DNA of 64,000 bases, taken from positions 8,447,469 through 8,511,468 of the forward strand of contig OZ038453.1 of the NCBI GenBank assembly GCA_964036195.1, read 5' to 3'. The translations under genes were made by a program, and so were the position numbers. This DNA is from Sphaerolaimus hirsutus. Its lineage: Eukaryota; Nematoda; Chromadorea; Monhysterida; Sphaerolaimidae. Every line of letters starts with the position of its first letter. Within the stretch, counting starts at the first letter, position 1. This document shows positions 16,433-28,700 of the stretch, piece after piece. A model generated the notes under the pieces. That model made no database searches. It was not told where the DNA came from and was given only the letters and a program-made list of their open reading frames with translations.

Positions 16433-16589
16433 TAAATTTACAACAAGATTTGTATGAACGGCTGTCTAGATTTTACTCAATGTACGTTTGAATAAAAAGT
16501 AAATGTATTATGCAATGAATGAAAATATTTACACTAGAAGACATTTTTGTCAACGTGAATGTGTTTTGCATGCAGCGTATAATGGCTAT

Positions 16590-16775
16590 ACGCACACTAG
16601 TTTTCAACCGAAACTATGAAAACTCATAAATGAGCTTCGAACACATCTGAGTTCACCGGAATGAGATGTCCGTCAACTACGGTAGATGCGAACTCAAAAT
16701 ATCTCATTCCGGTAAACTCAAATGCATTCATTGCTGATTTACGAGTTTTCGAAGTTTTGGTCTAAACTATTATTT
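16590..16775. mobile_element. Palindrome with ATGAGATGTC arms
   Basis: GAACACATCTGAGTTCACCGG and GAACTCAAAATATCTCATTC arms are inverted around a GGTAGATGCG centre, with outer GAAACTATGAAAACTC and GAGTTTTCGAAGTTT. It starts with CGCACACTAGTT, as does the element at 11,863, so it may be a distant relative. Confidence 0.5.
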
Positions 16776-16985
16776 ATATTTTACGCACAGTATCAATTGG
16801 GACTGGGAAAGCAGCTGTCAGTTGCTAGGCAACGCGGCACAATGATAATTCATATAAACCTATGAAAGAGTAGAAGCAGAAAATGCTTTTTGATAACTAG
16901 TATAATATATCGTTTAAACTTGAAAAAATCGGAAATTGGCAGCATAATTGAAGTTGGCAGCACCGTATTTCCTAGAAATACCCCA

Positions 16986-17211
16986 GGGGGCAGTCCCAAG
17001 CCCTGTAAAGTGCCAAGTAAAGTGTAAAATGTAAAGTCAAATGCAAAGTAAAGTGTCAATCAAAACAAAAAAGAAAAGATTTTATTACTGAAATTTGCAT
17101 GACAATTGACAGTTTACTTTGCATTTGACTTTACATTTGACACTTTACTCTGCATTTGACTTTACATTTGACACTTTATTTTACACTTTACAGGGCTTGG
17201 GACTGCCACCA
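16986..17211. mobile_element. Palindromic element, GGGCAGTCCCAAGCCC type (best copy)
   Basis: Ends GGCAGTCCCAAGCCCTGTAA and TTACAGGGCTTGGGACTGCC are perfect inverted repeats. The arms are AAAGTGTAAAATG units. It follows a half of a TATTTCCTAGAAATACCCC element and may be inserted into it. Confidence 0.85.
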
Positions 17212-17379
17212 GGTGCAATGTTTGGAGTATGCAATACCCATACATGGGTATTGGGTATAGGAATTTTGGGTATGGGTATTTAGGGTATATTGTTGGGTAT
17301 CCACATGCATGGGTATAATTGTTGATTATACCCATAACACTAGCTATATAAAATTTTGTGATAGTGATACCCTTAATTT

Positions 17380-19169
17380 ACTGTAGATTGGTACTTTTAT
17401 AGGCACAATTGGGAAACTTTCATGCAGATCAGTACTTTTAAAAGCACAAATTGTACATCGGTACTTTATCAAAGCACAAATTGTTGCGTTTTATGTACAT
17501 CGGTATTTTTAAAAGCACATTTTTTTAAAACACATTTTTAAGGCAGATCGGTACTTTTTGAAGTACAAGAAGTAGATCGGTACTTCTGAAAGCACAATCT
17601 TGAATAGTGACTTTAGATTGCAGATCGGTACTTCTGAAAGCACAATTTTGAATAGTGACTTTAGATTGCAGATCGGTACTTCTGAAAGCACAATTTTGAA
17701 TAGTGACTTTAGAATGCAGATCGGTACTTCTGAAAGCACAATTTTGAATAGTGACTTTAGATTGCAGATCGGTACTTCTGGAAGCACAATCTTGAACAGT
17801 GACTTTAGAATGCAGATCGGTACTTCTGGAAGCACAATCTTGAATAGTGACTTTAGAATGCAGATCGGTACTTCTTGAAGCACAATCTTGAATCGTGAAT
17901 TTAGATTGCAGATCGGTACTTCTTTAAGCACAATCTTGAATAGTGACTTTTGATTGCAGATCAGTACTTCTTGAAGCACAATCTTGAATAGTGACTTTTG
18001 ATTGCAGATCGGTACTTCTTGAAGCACAAACATGAATAGTGACTTTTGATTGCAGATCGGTACTTCTTGAAGCACAATCTTGAATAGTGACTTTTGATTG
18101 CAGATCGGTACTTCTTGAAGCACAATCTTGAATAGTGACTTTTGATTGCAGATCAGTACTTCTTGAAGCACAATCTTGAATAGTGACTTTTGATTGCAGA
18201 TCAGTACTTCTTGAAGCACAATCTTGAATAGTGACTTTTGATTGCAGATCAGTACTTCTTGAAGCACAATCTTGAATAGTGACTTTTGATTGCAGATCAG
18301 TACTTCTTGAAGCACAATCTTGAATAGTGACTTTTGATTGCAGATCGGTACTTCTTGAAGCACAATCTTGAATAGTGACTTTTGATTGCAGATCAGTACT
18401 TCTTGAAGCACAATCTTGAATAGTGACTTTTGATTGCAGATCGGTACTTCTGGAAGCACAATCTTGAATAGTGACTTTATAATGCAGATCAGTACTTCTG
18501 GAAGCACAATCTTGAATAGTGACTTTTGATTGCAGATCGGTACTTCTTGAAGCACAATGTTGAATCGTGAATTTAGATTGCAGATCGGTACTTCTTGAAG
18601 CACAATCTTGAATAGTGACTTTTGATTGCAGATCAGTACTTCTTGAAGCACAATCTTGAATAGTGACTTTTGATTGCAGATCGGTACTTCTTGAAGCACA
18701 ATCTTGAATAGTGACTTTTGATTGCAGATCGGTACTTCTTGAAGCACAATCTTGAATAGTGACTTTTGATTGCAGATCAGTACTTCTTGAAGCACAATCT
18801 TGAATAGTGACTTTTGATTGCAGATCAGTACTTTTTGAAGCACAATCTTGAATAGTGACTTTTGATTGCATATCAGTACTTCTTGAAGCACAATCTTGAA
18901 TAGTGACTTTTGATTGCAGATCAGTACTTCTTGAAGCACAATCTTGAATAGTGACTTTTGATTGCAGATCAGTACTTCTTGAAGCACAATCTTGAATAGT
19001 GACTTTTGATTGCAGATCGGTACTTCTTGAAGCACAATCTTGAATAGTGACTTTAGAATGCAGATCGGTACTTCTGGAAGCACAATCTTGAATAGTGAAT
19101 TTAGATTGCAGATTGGTACTTCTTGAAGCACAATCTTGAATAGTGACTTTTGATTGCAGATCGGTACTT
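17380..19169 (-). repeat. 48-bp satellite array 1, left part (about 33 copies)
   Basis: Tandem 48-bp monomers in the orientation opposite to the 42-57 kb array; each contains GCAGATCGGTACTTCTTGAA and CACAATCTTGAATAGTGAC. Monomers from about 17,580 are uniform. Those at 17,380-17,580 keep the GATCGGTACTTTT core but have different spacers. The period equals 16 codons, so a 540-codon frame runs through it; this is not evidence for a gene. The array stops abruptly inside a monomer at GTACTT, where the LINE begins. Confidence 0.95.
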
Positions 19170-19587
19170 ATATATTCATTTCATTTCGGGTTTTCTGCGA
19201 CAGCGACAATAAACTGCAGCAATTAGAACTACCCCCTGAGTGTCAGAGGTTTGGACGAGTTCCACCCTACTAGTTTAGACAGTTTAACATAGTGCATAGT
19301 TATACGTACTTATCAATACAGTTCTATATTATACCTACGTAACAATGTATCACCAATCATGATCTATCATTCAATGTGTTACTGCAGGTCTGCCTCGGCA
19401 TCGCGGTCTGTTGGCAAGTCCCACTCTTCATCTTGCTCGAGTGTCCCGCTCTACATCTACGCTGTTATCTGGCTCCGAGATTAACATGTTTTCGCTGGCC
19501 ACGGGAGACTTGATTACCCAGTCAAACCTACCCACAAACGGTCGGTGTCAAAGTTTATTTCTCACTCGGCTTGATTGGAAATGGAGT

Positions 19588-20568
19588 TTAGGCAGAATTT
19601 TGTGATTCTCTCAAATACCGAATCCACTGTGATGCACAAATATGGGTGAAATGGTGCAAATATTCGCCTATTTTGTTTCTATGGTGTCCACATCTTTTCG
19701 AGCTTAGTAGCCAGTTTATTCTGTTCACAATTCCTGTTCTCGGGTTTTCACATTTGCAGTCAATTTCGTGTATAATTTTCGAAATTTTTGCCCGCATGCC
19801 AGAATCTCCACATACACCAAGTAAATGATTCACTGTCAATCTTGGAAGCTCATGGACCTTGCCAACGTGACATTTTAGACAACTCATACCCCCTTCGATT
19901 TTGGGAGTTGATGGGAGATAGCCATGTCTTGCCCGCAGCCATGCCAAGTGCTGTGATGTCAATTTGAACACGTCTATTGGTTCCTCATTGCACTTTCCGC
20001 CGACACCAAAATTCGTCAATTTGCGGGCATTTTCTCTGCGCCGGTTTGCGCAGAATTCCGTCAAAAAACATTTCAATTTTTGCGGTTTCTCGGAAACTGC
20101 CTTTGATAATGGTAAAGAGTATTCAGCCGCGTAGCTCGCAGCGTGTGTTGAAACTGACATGTCGAAGCATAATTTTGCAATCTCCACCAAATTTTTCTGC
20201 TCGATAATTTTCTGCGCATTTTTCGTTTGGCACGATTCCAAAAAGGCATATGATTTCGCCAATAAAGTGTCTGGGTTTCGACTTTGTAAGTATTTGCACA
20301 GCCCGATCACATTCCTTTTGTGCCTGTGGGAGGGGGGGTCGATGGAAAAATCAAACAGCACAGCAGCGGTGGATGTGGTTTGCGGTAAACCAGTTACTCT
20401 TTTCAAACATTTTGCCATAATCGAGTCCATTTTTTTCAGATGATCTTTTGTCAGCCCAATTACGTCGCATCCATAAAACGCTGTTGTTTCAGCCACACTT
20501 TTCCAAATGGTCTTCGCAGTGTGCACTGGCGTGTGGTTTTTTTTGCACAATGCATTGTCATAAAACAC
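19588..20568 (-). pseudogene. LINE ORF2, C-terminal region with CCHC-type knuckle
   Basis: Continues ORF2 in another frame after the T8 run. It includes a YGCDVIGL segment, a helix-rich middle, and CLKCHVG...TVNHLLGVC near 19,880, a Cx2C...Hx4C knuckle as found at the C-terminus of many LINE ORF2 proteins. It ends at 19,588; the 3' UTR extends to 19,170 without a clear poly-A. Confidence 0.75.
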
Positions 20569-21465
20569 ATTTTCTCCAATTTTTCAACTGCCCTGTCCCG
20601 GTGCTCTCTGTACGGATCCGCCGCACTGGTAATGGTGACCCCCAAATATTTGATCATATCCGTCTCACCAATTTGGGTTGGTTTGTGAAGTTTATCGAAG
20701 CCCAGCCGCCATTTTTTCGGTGTCGATTTAGATCCGAACCTCAGCAGCAGACTCTTTTCCACGTTCACCGATAAATTCCACCTCCAACTCCAGTCACTAA
20801 ACGTGTCTAAGATCCGCTGCATATCCCCCTCGGTGTTGCTTAGAAAGCAGATGTCATCTGCAAAAAATACACCCGGCAGCTGGCCGTACTTGGGTATGAC
20901 AGCCCCTACTTGTTTAGCTTCTAAATCTAATCTCAAGTCGGCCAGGTAAAGTATAAAACCGGTGGGTGACCAACAACACCCCTGGCGCAGCCCAATCGGG
21001 TAGGTTTTTGCATCGCTCTCATGATCATTGAATGATAGCACGCATTTCTGGTTATTATATGTGCGGGAAATTGCCGCCACAAATTTATTTGGGAAGCCCA
21101 TAAACGCCATCTTCGCCCACAATTTATTCCTATCCACTTTGTCGAAAGCTTTCGCCGCATCAACAAAACACGCCAAGAGTTTGCCTTTCACCTTCTTTGC
21201 ATGCTGTCGCGCTGACTCGATGATGAGTAAGTTGTCCAGGGTTCGTTTTTTCGCCCTAAACCCCCCCCCTGAATATCACCAAAACCCCTCGAATTTTCGA
21301 ATGCATTCAACTTGCGCCTGTTTATAATGCTCATGTAAACTTTCAAGATATTACAACTTGTCCCCAATGTGCTATAGTTAGTTATATCCGTTGTAGCCCC
21401 CTTTTTGTGCAGAAAAATCATTTTCGAGGTTTGTAGATCCGATTCCAAATTTTCAAATCCAAAAA
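20460..21465 (-). pseudogene. LINE ORF2, reverse-transcriptase core (after the gypsy insertion)
   Basis: Begins with MIFLHKKGATTDITNY (RT block 1). A change of frame at the C9 run (21,261-21,269) leads to LACFVDAAKAFDKVDR (block A, catalytic Asp), GLRQGCCWSPTGFILY (block B) and FFADDICFLSN (block C, FADD instead of YADD), then the thumb (LSVNVEKS, KYLGV). A second change of frame follows at the T8 run (20,537-20,544). Both breaks are in homopolymers and could be mutations or assembly errors. All RT catalytic aspartates are present. Confidence 0.85.
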
Positions 21466-21843
21466 TCAAGCAAGAAAACCCTCAGGATCAGGATCACACT
21501 CTCCCACGTCATGCTTGTCAGTGGAGGCTTCACTGGCAGCTGCCTCAATGACAACTTTTGGATTTTTTACAGACTCAACGTCACTGTCATCAGATTCACT
21601 CTCACTCTCCAAATGTTCGACCCTTTTTTCTAATTTTTTCAAACATTCGAGAGTAGCTGTGTGCGAATCGATGAAAATGCTAAATTTCCGTTCCATTTCC
21701 ACAAAATCTTTTTTGAGTTCCAAAAACGATGAATTTTTGCCCTTGGCAGCCAAAGCATTTGCCTTGGCGTCAACTTGAAAGCAATGTGTCCATTTTATGT
21801 GACGCTCCAAAGTCTGAACGCGATCAGTCAGGGTCGCGATGAG
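21466..21843 (-). CDS. Acidic coiled-coil ORF downstream of gypsy pol
   Basis: From the AG at 21,844 the frame reads LIATLTDRVQTLERHIKW, then long heptads (FVEMERKFSIFIDSH, LKKLEKRVEHLE) and an acidic tail (ESESESDDSDVES), with a stop at 21,466. A coiled coil is likely. It resembles LINE ORF1 or Gag coiled coils in style only. Its position at the element's 3' edge suggests it is an accessory ORF of the gypsy element, perhaps spliced. Confidence 0.4.
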   Translation of the reverse strand, partial: LIATLTDRVQTLERHIKWTHCFQVDAKANALAAKGKNSSFLELKKDFVEMERKFSIFIDSHTATLECLKKLEKRVEHLESESESDDSDVESVKNPKVVIEAAASEASTDKHDVGECDPDPEGFLA

Positions 21844-22068
21844 CTGAAAAATTTTCCTAATTTTATCAAAATTATTGAATTTAAACTAAATTTTCAAATT
21901 GTTATTTATTGGTCATTTGATTAAGAAAATGATTTAAATTTTAGAATTTTGAATGAAGTCACGAAATGAATGTTGAATGAATGAATGATTTAAAATGAAA
22001 TTTCATCAAATTTAATAGTGAAAAAATTTGTCAAATATATTTTTATTCAATTAAATTGAAAGTCAAAT

Positions 22069-22332
22069 TTAAAATAAAGAAATTGAAAGAAAAAAGACCG
22101 CGTCTTTGTCAACGGTCTCTGTTAGGGCCGTATCTTTGTCAACTGGTTGCACCGAACCCGATACTGTCTCGGGCGCCGTCTCAGCGGTTTGCGGCGGCGG
22201 CACCGTCACTACGAACTTCTGTTTCGGTACCGATTCCGGCGTTTCCGGAGTAGAGTTCACGGTGACGCGTATATGGGACGGGTCTGGACCCGGAGTTTCT
22301 ACCGCATGAGCCGAAGGTGTTCCGGGCGCCAT
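22069..22332 (-). CDS. Pro/Thr-rich ORF downstream of gypsy pol
   Basis: An 88-codon frame starting MAPGTPSAHAVETPG, Pro/Thr/Val-rich and GC-rich compared with its flanks. It ends in an AT-rich stretch that could be an intron, because a strong 3' splice site (TTTTTCAG at 21,844) opens the next ORF. The donor is not convincing (GTCTTT or GTTGAC). Unknown function. Confidence 0.35.
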   Translation of the reverse strand: MAPGTPSAHAVETPGPDPSHIRVTVNSTPETPESVPKQKFVVTVPPPQTAETAPETVSGSVQPVDKDTALTETVDKDAVFFLSISLF

Positions 22333-22410
22333 GATGGCTATACGCGGCTATGAGACAAAAACATTCATACTTAAAAATCTTATTTCAGTATTTTTAGTGA
22401 TTTTTCAAGT

Positions 22411-22608
22411 TTACATTCCTAGACTAACTTTGGCAGTTTTTTTGGGATTCGAATCTTGAGTTGAGTTCGGAACAGCGCGTCGTTTGAACGTATGCCCCAG
22501 AGGCATCTTTAAAATAATTTGAAAACAGTTTTTAAATTGTTTTTTAAGAAAGAAAATAAAGTTATTAAGAGTAAAATTAAGTAGTGACCGTGTTAGAGTT
22601 TGGATCAT
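22411..22608 (-). CDS. Small basic ORF downstream of gypsy pol
   Basis: An open frame whose first AUG (about 22,506) would give a short peptide beginning MPLGHTFKRRAV and ending at 22,411. It is rich in Lys, Arg, Asn and Ser. It lies between pol and the LINE, where env or accessory genes sit in some gypsy elements, but has no signal peptide or membrane segment. It may be chance. Confidence 0.25.
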   Translation of the reverse strand: MIQTLTRSLLNFTLNNFIFFLKKQFKNCFQIILKMPLGHTFKRRAVPNSTQDSNPKKTAKVSLGM

Positions 22609-22730
22609 ACTGTGGTCTGGTCCAATTGATCAAGTGTGCCATTTTTTATCGGTTTCGTAGAAAGTGTTTTGATGATATGTGACTAGTAGGCTTCAAATAA
22701 ATTGTGACCAGTATGGGAAAAACATACTGT

Positions 22731-25700
22731 TTATTTATGTGCTAGTTTCCAGGTATGTCGTTGTGGCACAGTGAAAAAATTACCATCTTCATTACTTTTT
22801 AACAACAGATTGGGACCCTTTATTTCGTGTATTATAAACGGACCCTCAAATTTTGGTGAAAATTTATCGTTTGAAAAATTCCGCACCATTACTGACTCTC
22901 CTGGATGCATCAGAATTGCATTTTTCTGATCGAAATATCTTTTATATTTCAATTTATTTTTATTACTCAAATTTTGGGCTAAAGAACGAGCTTCGTTAAC
23001 ATCTAAATTTTTTGCGGCCACGTAGAAAAGGTTCCAATGTGGTAGGTAACCAAAAATTAAGAAAAATGGACAGCATCCAGTTACTTTATTCATGGCCAAA
23101 TTATGTTTAAGAATTGCCATAGGAAGTAGATCCTTCCATGTGCATGTAGGATAATCTTGGACGCATGATGTCATCATCATTCGTATTTGTCGGTTCATTC
23201 GTTCGACCAGACCGTTAGCCTCAGGATTTCGGGTCAACACAGGTTTATGTTCAACCCCAAATTTTGTGCAAAGGGATCGTATTTCAGAATTACAATATTC
23301 AGTGCCTCTATCGGTGATGATAATGCGGGGGGCACCAAAAACAAGAAAAATATGTTTCAAAACAGCTTTTGCCAAAACTGTAGCATGTAATGAGGAAATG
23401 GGTACTGCAATGGTATAACGCGTTAATGCGTCTACTGCAACTAAAACTTTCGACTTAGAATTATTTGAACATATTTGAATTGTATCTAGATGAATAACTT
23501 CAAAAGGTTGTGAAGGGCTGTCCACAAAACCCAGCGGGGCTGGATGTAATCTGTGTGGTTTGAATGTCATGCAATGTGAGCATTGCGTGCAAAATTCAAT
23601 AATATCTGTTTTCATACCAGGCCACGCAAAATACTCACAAAGTAAATGTAAAGTTCTCTGTTGGCTACCATGACTGGCGTATACACCCATGTGCGCTTGT
23701 ACAAGACAAGCATGTTGCCAAGTTTTAGGCGGCCAAATAGCAAAATGACTTGGTTGTATTGGAGCTTTGCAATACAATATGTTTTCAATTAACAGGGCGT
23801 CAACAAAAGTTTGTGTTTTATTTTTGATGGCATCAATGATAACAGAAAGTTCTGGGTCATTATTTTGAATGTTCTCCCAGTTTAAAGAAGTTCCACTAAA
23901 AGGACTTGGATCAACACAAACAGATGACGCAGCTATTCCTTTGACAATATTTGTGGGAATTGTTAACTCATCTTCGCCAAAAGTTTTTGTTTCGTCAATC
24001 GGATTCCGTGAAAGTGCGTCAGCTACTTTATTCATTTCCCCTGGTTTATGGATGAAATGAGTCACTTTATCCTGCATCCAGGTAGCCCAACGTTCAAGTT
24101 TACTGTTTGACGGTGATTTTAAAATTTGTTGTATCCCAGAATTGTCAGTGTAAACAGTTAATTTTTGCCCTTCAATATAGTCGGCTAAACGACGGATCGC
24201 CCAGCAAATGCACAGACTCTCAAGCTCTGCTGCAGAAAATTTGGTGTGTGGATGTGATAAGCGTTTAGAAATGAATGAAATGGGATGTAGTTTTTTGTCA
24301 TCACCCATTTGTGAGAGTACTGCGCCTAAACCCACTGCACTTGCATCACATTCTAAAACAAATCCACGATCGTCATGATAGGTTGGATGTCGTAAAATTG
24401 GAGGATTTGTGATCAAATGTTTCAATAAATCCCAGGATGTCAACATTTCATCTGTCCACTGAAACGGTGTTTGTCCATGTTTAGGAAAAGTGCCTGACAA
24501 AATTGAATACAACGGCGCTGACACAGTACTATAATTTGGAATAAAATGACTGTAGTATACACATTTACCCAGAAAACGGCGTAAATCTTGTTTAAAGTGT
24601 ACTTTAGGCTGTTCTGTCATAGCAGCGACACGTGAAGGAGTAGGAGAAACTCCCTCGGCGCTAATTTGATGTCCTAAATATTTCAATTCTGACGCAAATA
24701 AGTTACATTTGGCGGGCTGCATTTTCAAATTGGCCCAACGAAGGCGTTCAAAAAGACGAGTTAAATGTATCAAATGTTCCGGTATTGTAGAACTGCAAAC
24801 GAGAATGTCGTCAATGTAAGTTTTGCACCATGGACGTGACAAATTCTCGTTTAATCCTGAAATCATTAATGACATCATTCTCTGGAAAGTCGCACCAGCG
24901 TTTACTGTACCAAACGGTAAACGCGTATACCTGTACTGTCCGAGGCTACACACGAACGAGGTACGTTCCCGCGTTTCCTCGTCAGCGAGTTCCACATTGT
25001 AATACCCATGGCGAATGTCAATAGCTGAAAATATGGTATTTCCAGAAAGTTCTGCCAACAATTCTCCAATCCGTGGCAAAGGATAACTGTCAATTTTAGT
25101 AACTAAATTCACTAGCTTAAAATCTACACAAAATCTAAAATTGTCAGTGCCTTTAGGTGCTATAGTTATTGGGCTCGCCCAGGGCCCATCCGAAGCCTCA
25201 ATGATGCCCTCTTTTAGCATAGCAGCAACATTTTTTTGGATAAAATCTCTATGTCGCTTTGCTTCATATTGAACGGATTGTTTGATTGGCGGTTGATTTG
25301 GGTCGGTTAAAATTTTGTGTTTTATTAACGGGGTTTTACCCACATCATATTCATGACACGAGAAAACATCATGAAAATCGAAAAGAAGTTTTTCAAAAAG
25401 TTTTTGATCATTTTCAGGTAAACTTATGCGATTTTTATTTGGAAGGTTTTTCAAAATAAACTGAAAACGTTCTGCATGCGTCACAGGAACTGATTCTGTA
25501 CATTTTGGAGGTGCATCAAATTGTGAAGTTGGTGGTTGAGGCAGTATAATAGCTTTAGCTGCCGTAACAAGTGGAACACAATGAATTCCAAATAAAGACA
25601 TGACATTTTTATCATTTAACATTTTATGAAAATGTTTACCCTGCTGAAAATTGCAAAAATTTGGATAAACATCACATATGGCAAGAATGTCACCTTTTTT

Positions 25701-28700
25701 AATTTTTAAAGGAGCGTTTGAAGAATTGAACAGCTGCAAATAGGCTTTGTTGGATTCAGATGCGGCAACTGCCGTGTTATATAGTGAAAATGGTGTTTCA
25801 ACATCAGAATTTGAGTAAAGCGCAAACGATGATTTCCAACTGATTGTTGAAACACCTGCAGGTTTTTTGGGGTATTTCACTTGCAGTGTATGTACTGCAT
25901 TCGCTGGCACAAAAATATCTCTTGAAGCAAACAATTTTTCAGAAATAAATTTTTTAAAATTTCGTTCATTGGCTACAATATTTGAAGCCAATTTGTCATC
26001 TGTTGGCAATTTAAAATCTGTAGATTTATCCATTGTTAAAGGGATCAACCATGACAATTTTAAGAATGGCATGATATCTGTACCAAGTAAAATTTCATTT
26101 AAAGCACCATCGATTGTATTTACTAAAAAAGTCACTAAAACACGTCTGGACACACTGTCAAATGGTGACGTGTGTTCAACGTGCAATGATGTTTCACGTA
26201 GAGCACCTGATTTCGTTTCTCCACTCACCATGCGGAGAATAACATCTGTCGGATGAATAATTTCATTTATATCCCAATCTAAGCGATCTGTTAATTGCTT
26301 CAAAAATTTAATTGGTATAATGGACCGGGTGCAACCAGAATCTAGTAATGCTCTGCATGGAATATTTTCGATTTTAACTGTTGCATGAATTTGTGGACCA
26401 TTTGATGGAGCCACACGTATGCATAGTTTTTGATTTTCTCCCACCATGGAAAATGCACAACATGGAATTTTTATTTCATCAGAAAACATGAGGGTTTTTT
26501 CAGATAAATCAGTAGCACATGGAGTTTGTCTTTCATCATTAAATTCACTAATCATCGGCGTCTGAATCATGTTCAAAGATGTCATGGAAGAATGTGGCGA
26601 CACGCCCCTCATAGGCATCTGAATATTAGAGAACGTTTTTCTGATGAAATGTGAATGTTGCCACCGTGCAAACTGACCGGGATTGTGATCATACATCTGA
26701 ACAAGGCGATGTCTGAATTCGGCGCAATACGCATCATACTTCTCGTCTCCATCACGGTGATCATCTCTATTTTCATCTTGGGAATCTGTTACCTCAGAAT
26801 TTAAGTTGTCAAATTTATCATTTTGTATGTCAGTTGGCACTTCAGTTGCCATTTTAGCGTCAGTTTTGCGCGTTAAAGTGATGTCATGAGTGTTGGCTGG
26901 GCCAAATTTCCGCACTTGGCCATAACCTTCAGATTTATTGGTGAGACCAGGTAAAATATTCGGTGAAGTTTGTGGGCGGTTAAAAAATGGTGGCGGGTTA
27001 GAATTTTCCCGCTGTGCCAGCCGACACTGGCTGACTCGATGCCCCGCATGCCCCAAACGAGGACACCACGGGTCGATTGCACTCTCACGGAGCATATTCC
27101 GCATTGTTACCCGCGGAGTTGTGCCGCGCGGATTCGGAAAAGTTTTCGATTCGGAAACACTTTTTTTAACTTGGCGAAAATAATCATCAATTTTTTGAAC
27201 AACAAGATTCATTTGAGAATCGGAATCTTTGTACTTTGAGCGAAAATTGGCAACCACAAACTTATCATACCGTGTATCATCGAATCTTGACCATATTTTA
27301 TTGCCAACCAGATTGTCAATGAGAACACGGTCAAATTTTACACTATTTTTTATTTCGATCGGAACTTTTGAAATGAGTCTAAGGTAAAAGTCAACAAATG
27401 TCTCGTTTCGCCCCATGGCCGCATTTTCCCACTCCACATAGGAGTAAGTTTTGGAATGGTCACGGAAAATGTCCCCAAGGGCGGATAAAACGGTTTCATG
27501 TTCTGACATTTTTTCGGGTGGAAACAATGCTGTCATAGCTTTGAAAGCTTCCCCACCCACTTTAGACGCAAAAATTTCCTGCCAAAATTGTGGCAACAAA
27601 TCTGGAGTTGGCACCGAGAGCACCGCGGTTTGTACAGTGCGGCGCCAATCGGCAAAAGATAAAGAGTCAGATTTTCCTTTGAAAATTTGAATTTTGTCCA
27701 AAATGTGAGGTTTTAAAAGCATCCAAAATTGCATGTTTTCTGCATTTGATTTTAATGCATATGCAGATGGTAAATTGGCAAGATTTTTGGCCATCCAGCG
27801 AGTGTCTCGCTCTTGAGTTGTGGACAAATTCACTTTTGGTGACTTTATGTCAGTCAATTGATCGGATAATTTCGTCAAACATTCTTTAACGTCTGCCAGC
27901 AAAGATGATTCATTCGAAATTGGTGTTGGTGTCTTAGGATTCTGGGCGCCGCAAAATTCTGGCGCCGACATCTGTTTTTCAAAATTCACAGGTTTCAACA
28001 AATTTTCCTGATGAAAATACGTGGTCGTATTGACCACACAACACGGTTGAATTGGCGCAGAACAAAATTGCAAATCAAAACGTCGCGCCACATGTTTTTC
28101 AGCAGGGACTGCCGAGTACGCATAGCGGGTCAAACGGTCCAAAATATTGGGGGAACGCACCCCCCCTTGACCGTCCGATTCCGTCCCCTCACGCAAGTCG
28201 ACAAACGGTTTTTTAGTTTGCGGATTCACATTACCGGTGTGTCCGCGGTACTCATAAGGCCGCGTGACCGGTGTGACGCCGGTCTTGTCACGGTTCGGTG
28301 CGGTCAACTGGCGTTGCGCATGCTCGTGACGGCGCTCTTCGGCGGCGCGCTGTACAGACGCATCGATGCGTGCATAACGTTCTAATTCTGCGGAATTTGG
28401 TGGTTTGTAATGCTGAGCGTAAGAGCAATTGTTATTAAGAACCGGCATGGGTTGGGGGGCATGAATTTCGGTATCTATTGCCATTCCCGCAGACAAGGTA
28501 GACATATTCATGCCGCCGCCATGCCACCCGCGCGTGACCGGGCGGACATTCTGAACGTTTGGAACGTTCGGTTCTGTGAGCGTTTGGGGGCCGTAACGTT
28601 CGGCCGTGTGGCGCTCCGAAAGCACCATCGATACAGTGTCGTAATTCCCAGAATACCAACCCCTGGCCGTGTGAACTGAGGGGGAACTGCCCAAAACATA

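Noticed and set aside
17509-19131. A 540-codon minus-strand frame of 16-residue repeats
   Set aside because: It is the 48-bp satellite read in one open phase. Other phases are also open and the repeat is interrupted by a LINE at a sequence-defined site; no start context, introns or selection signal.
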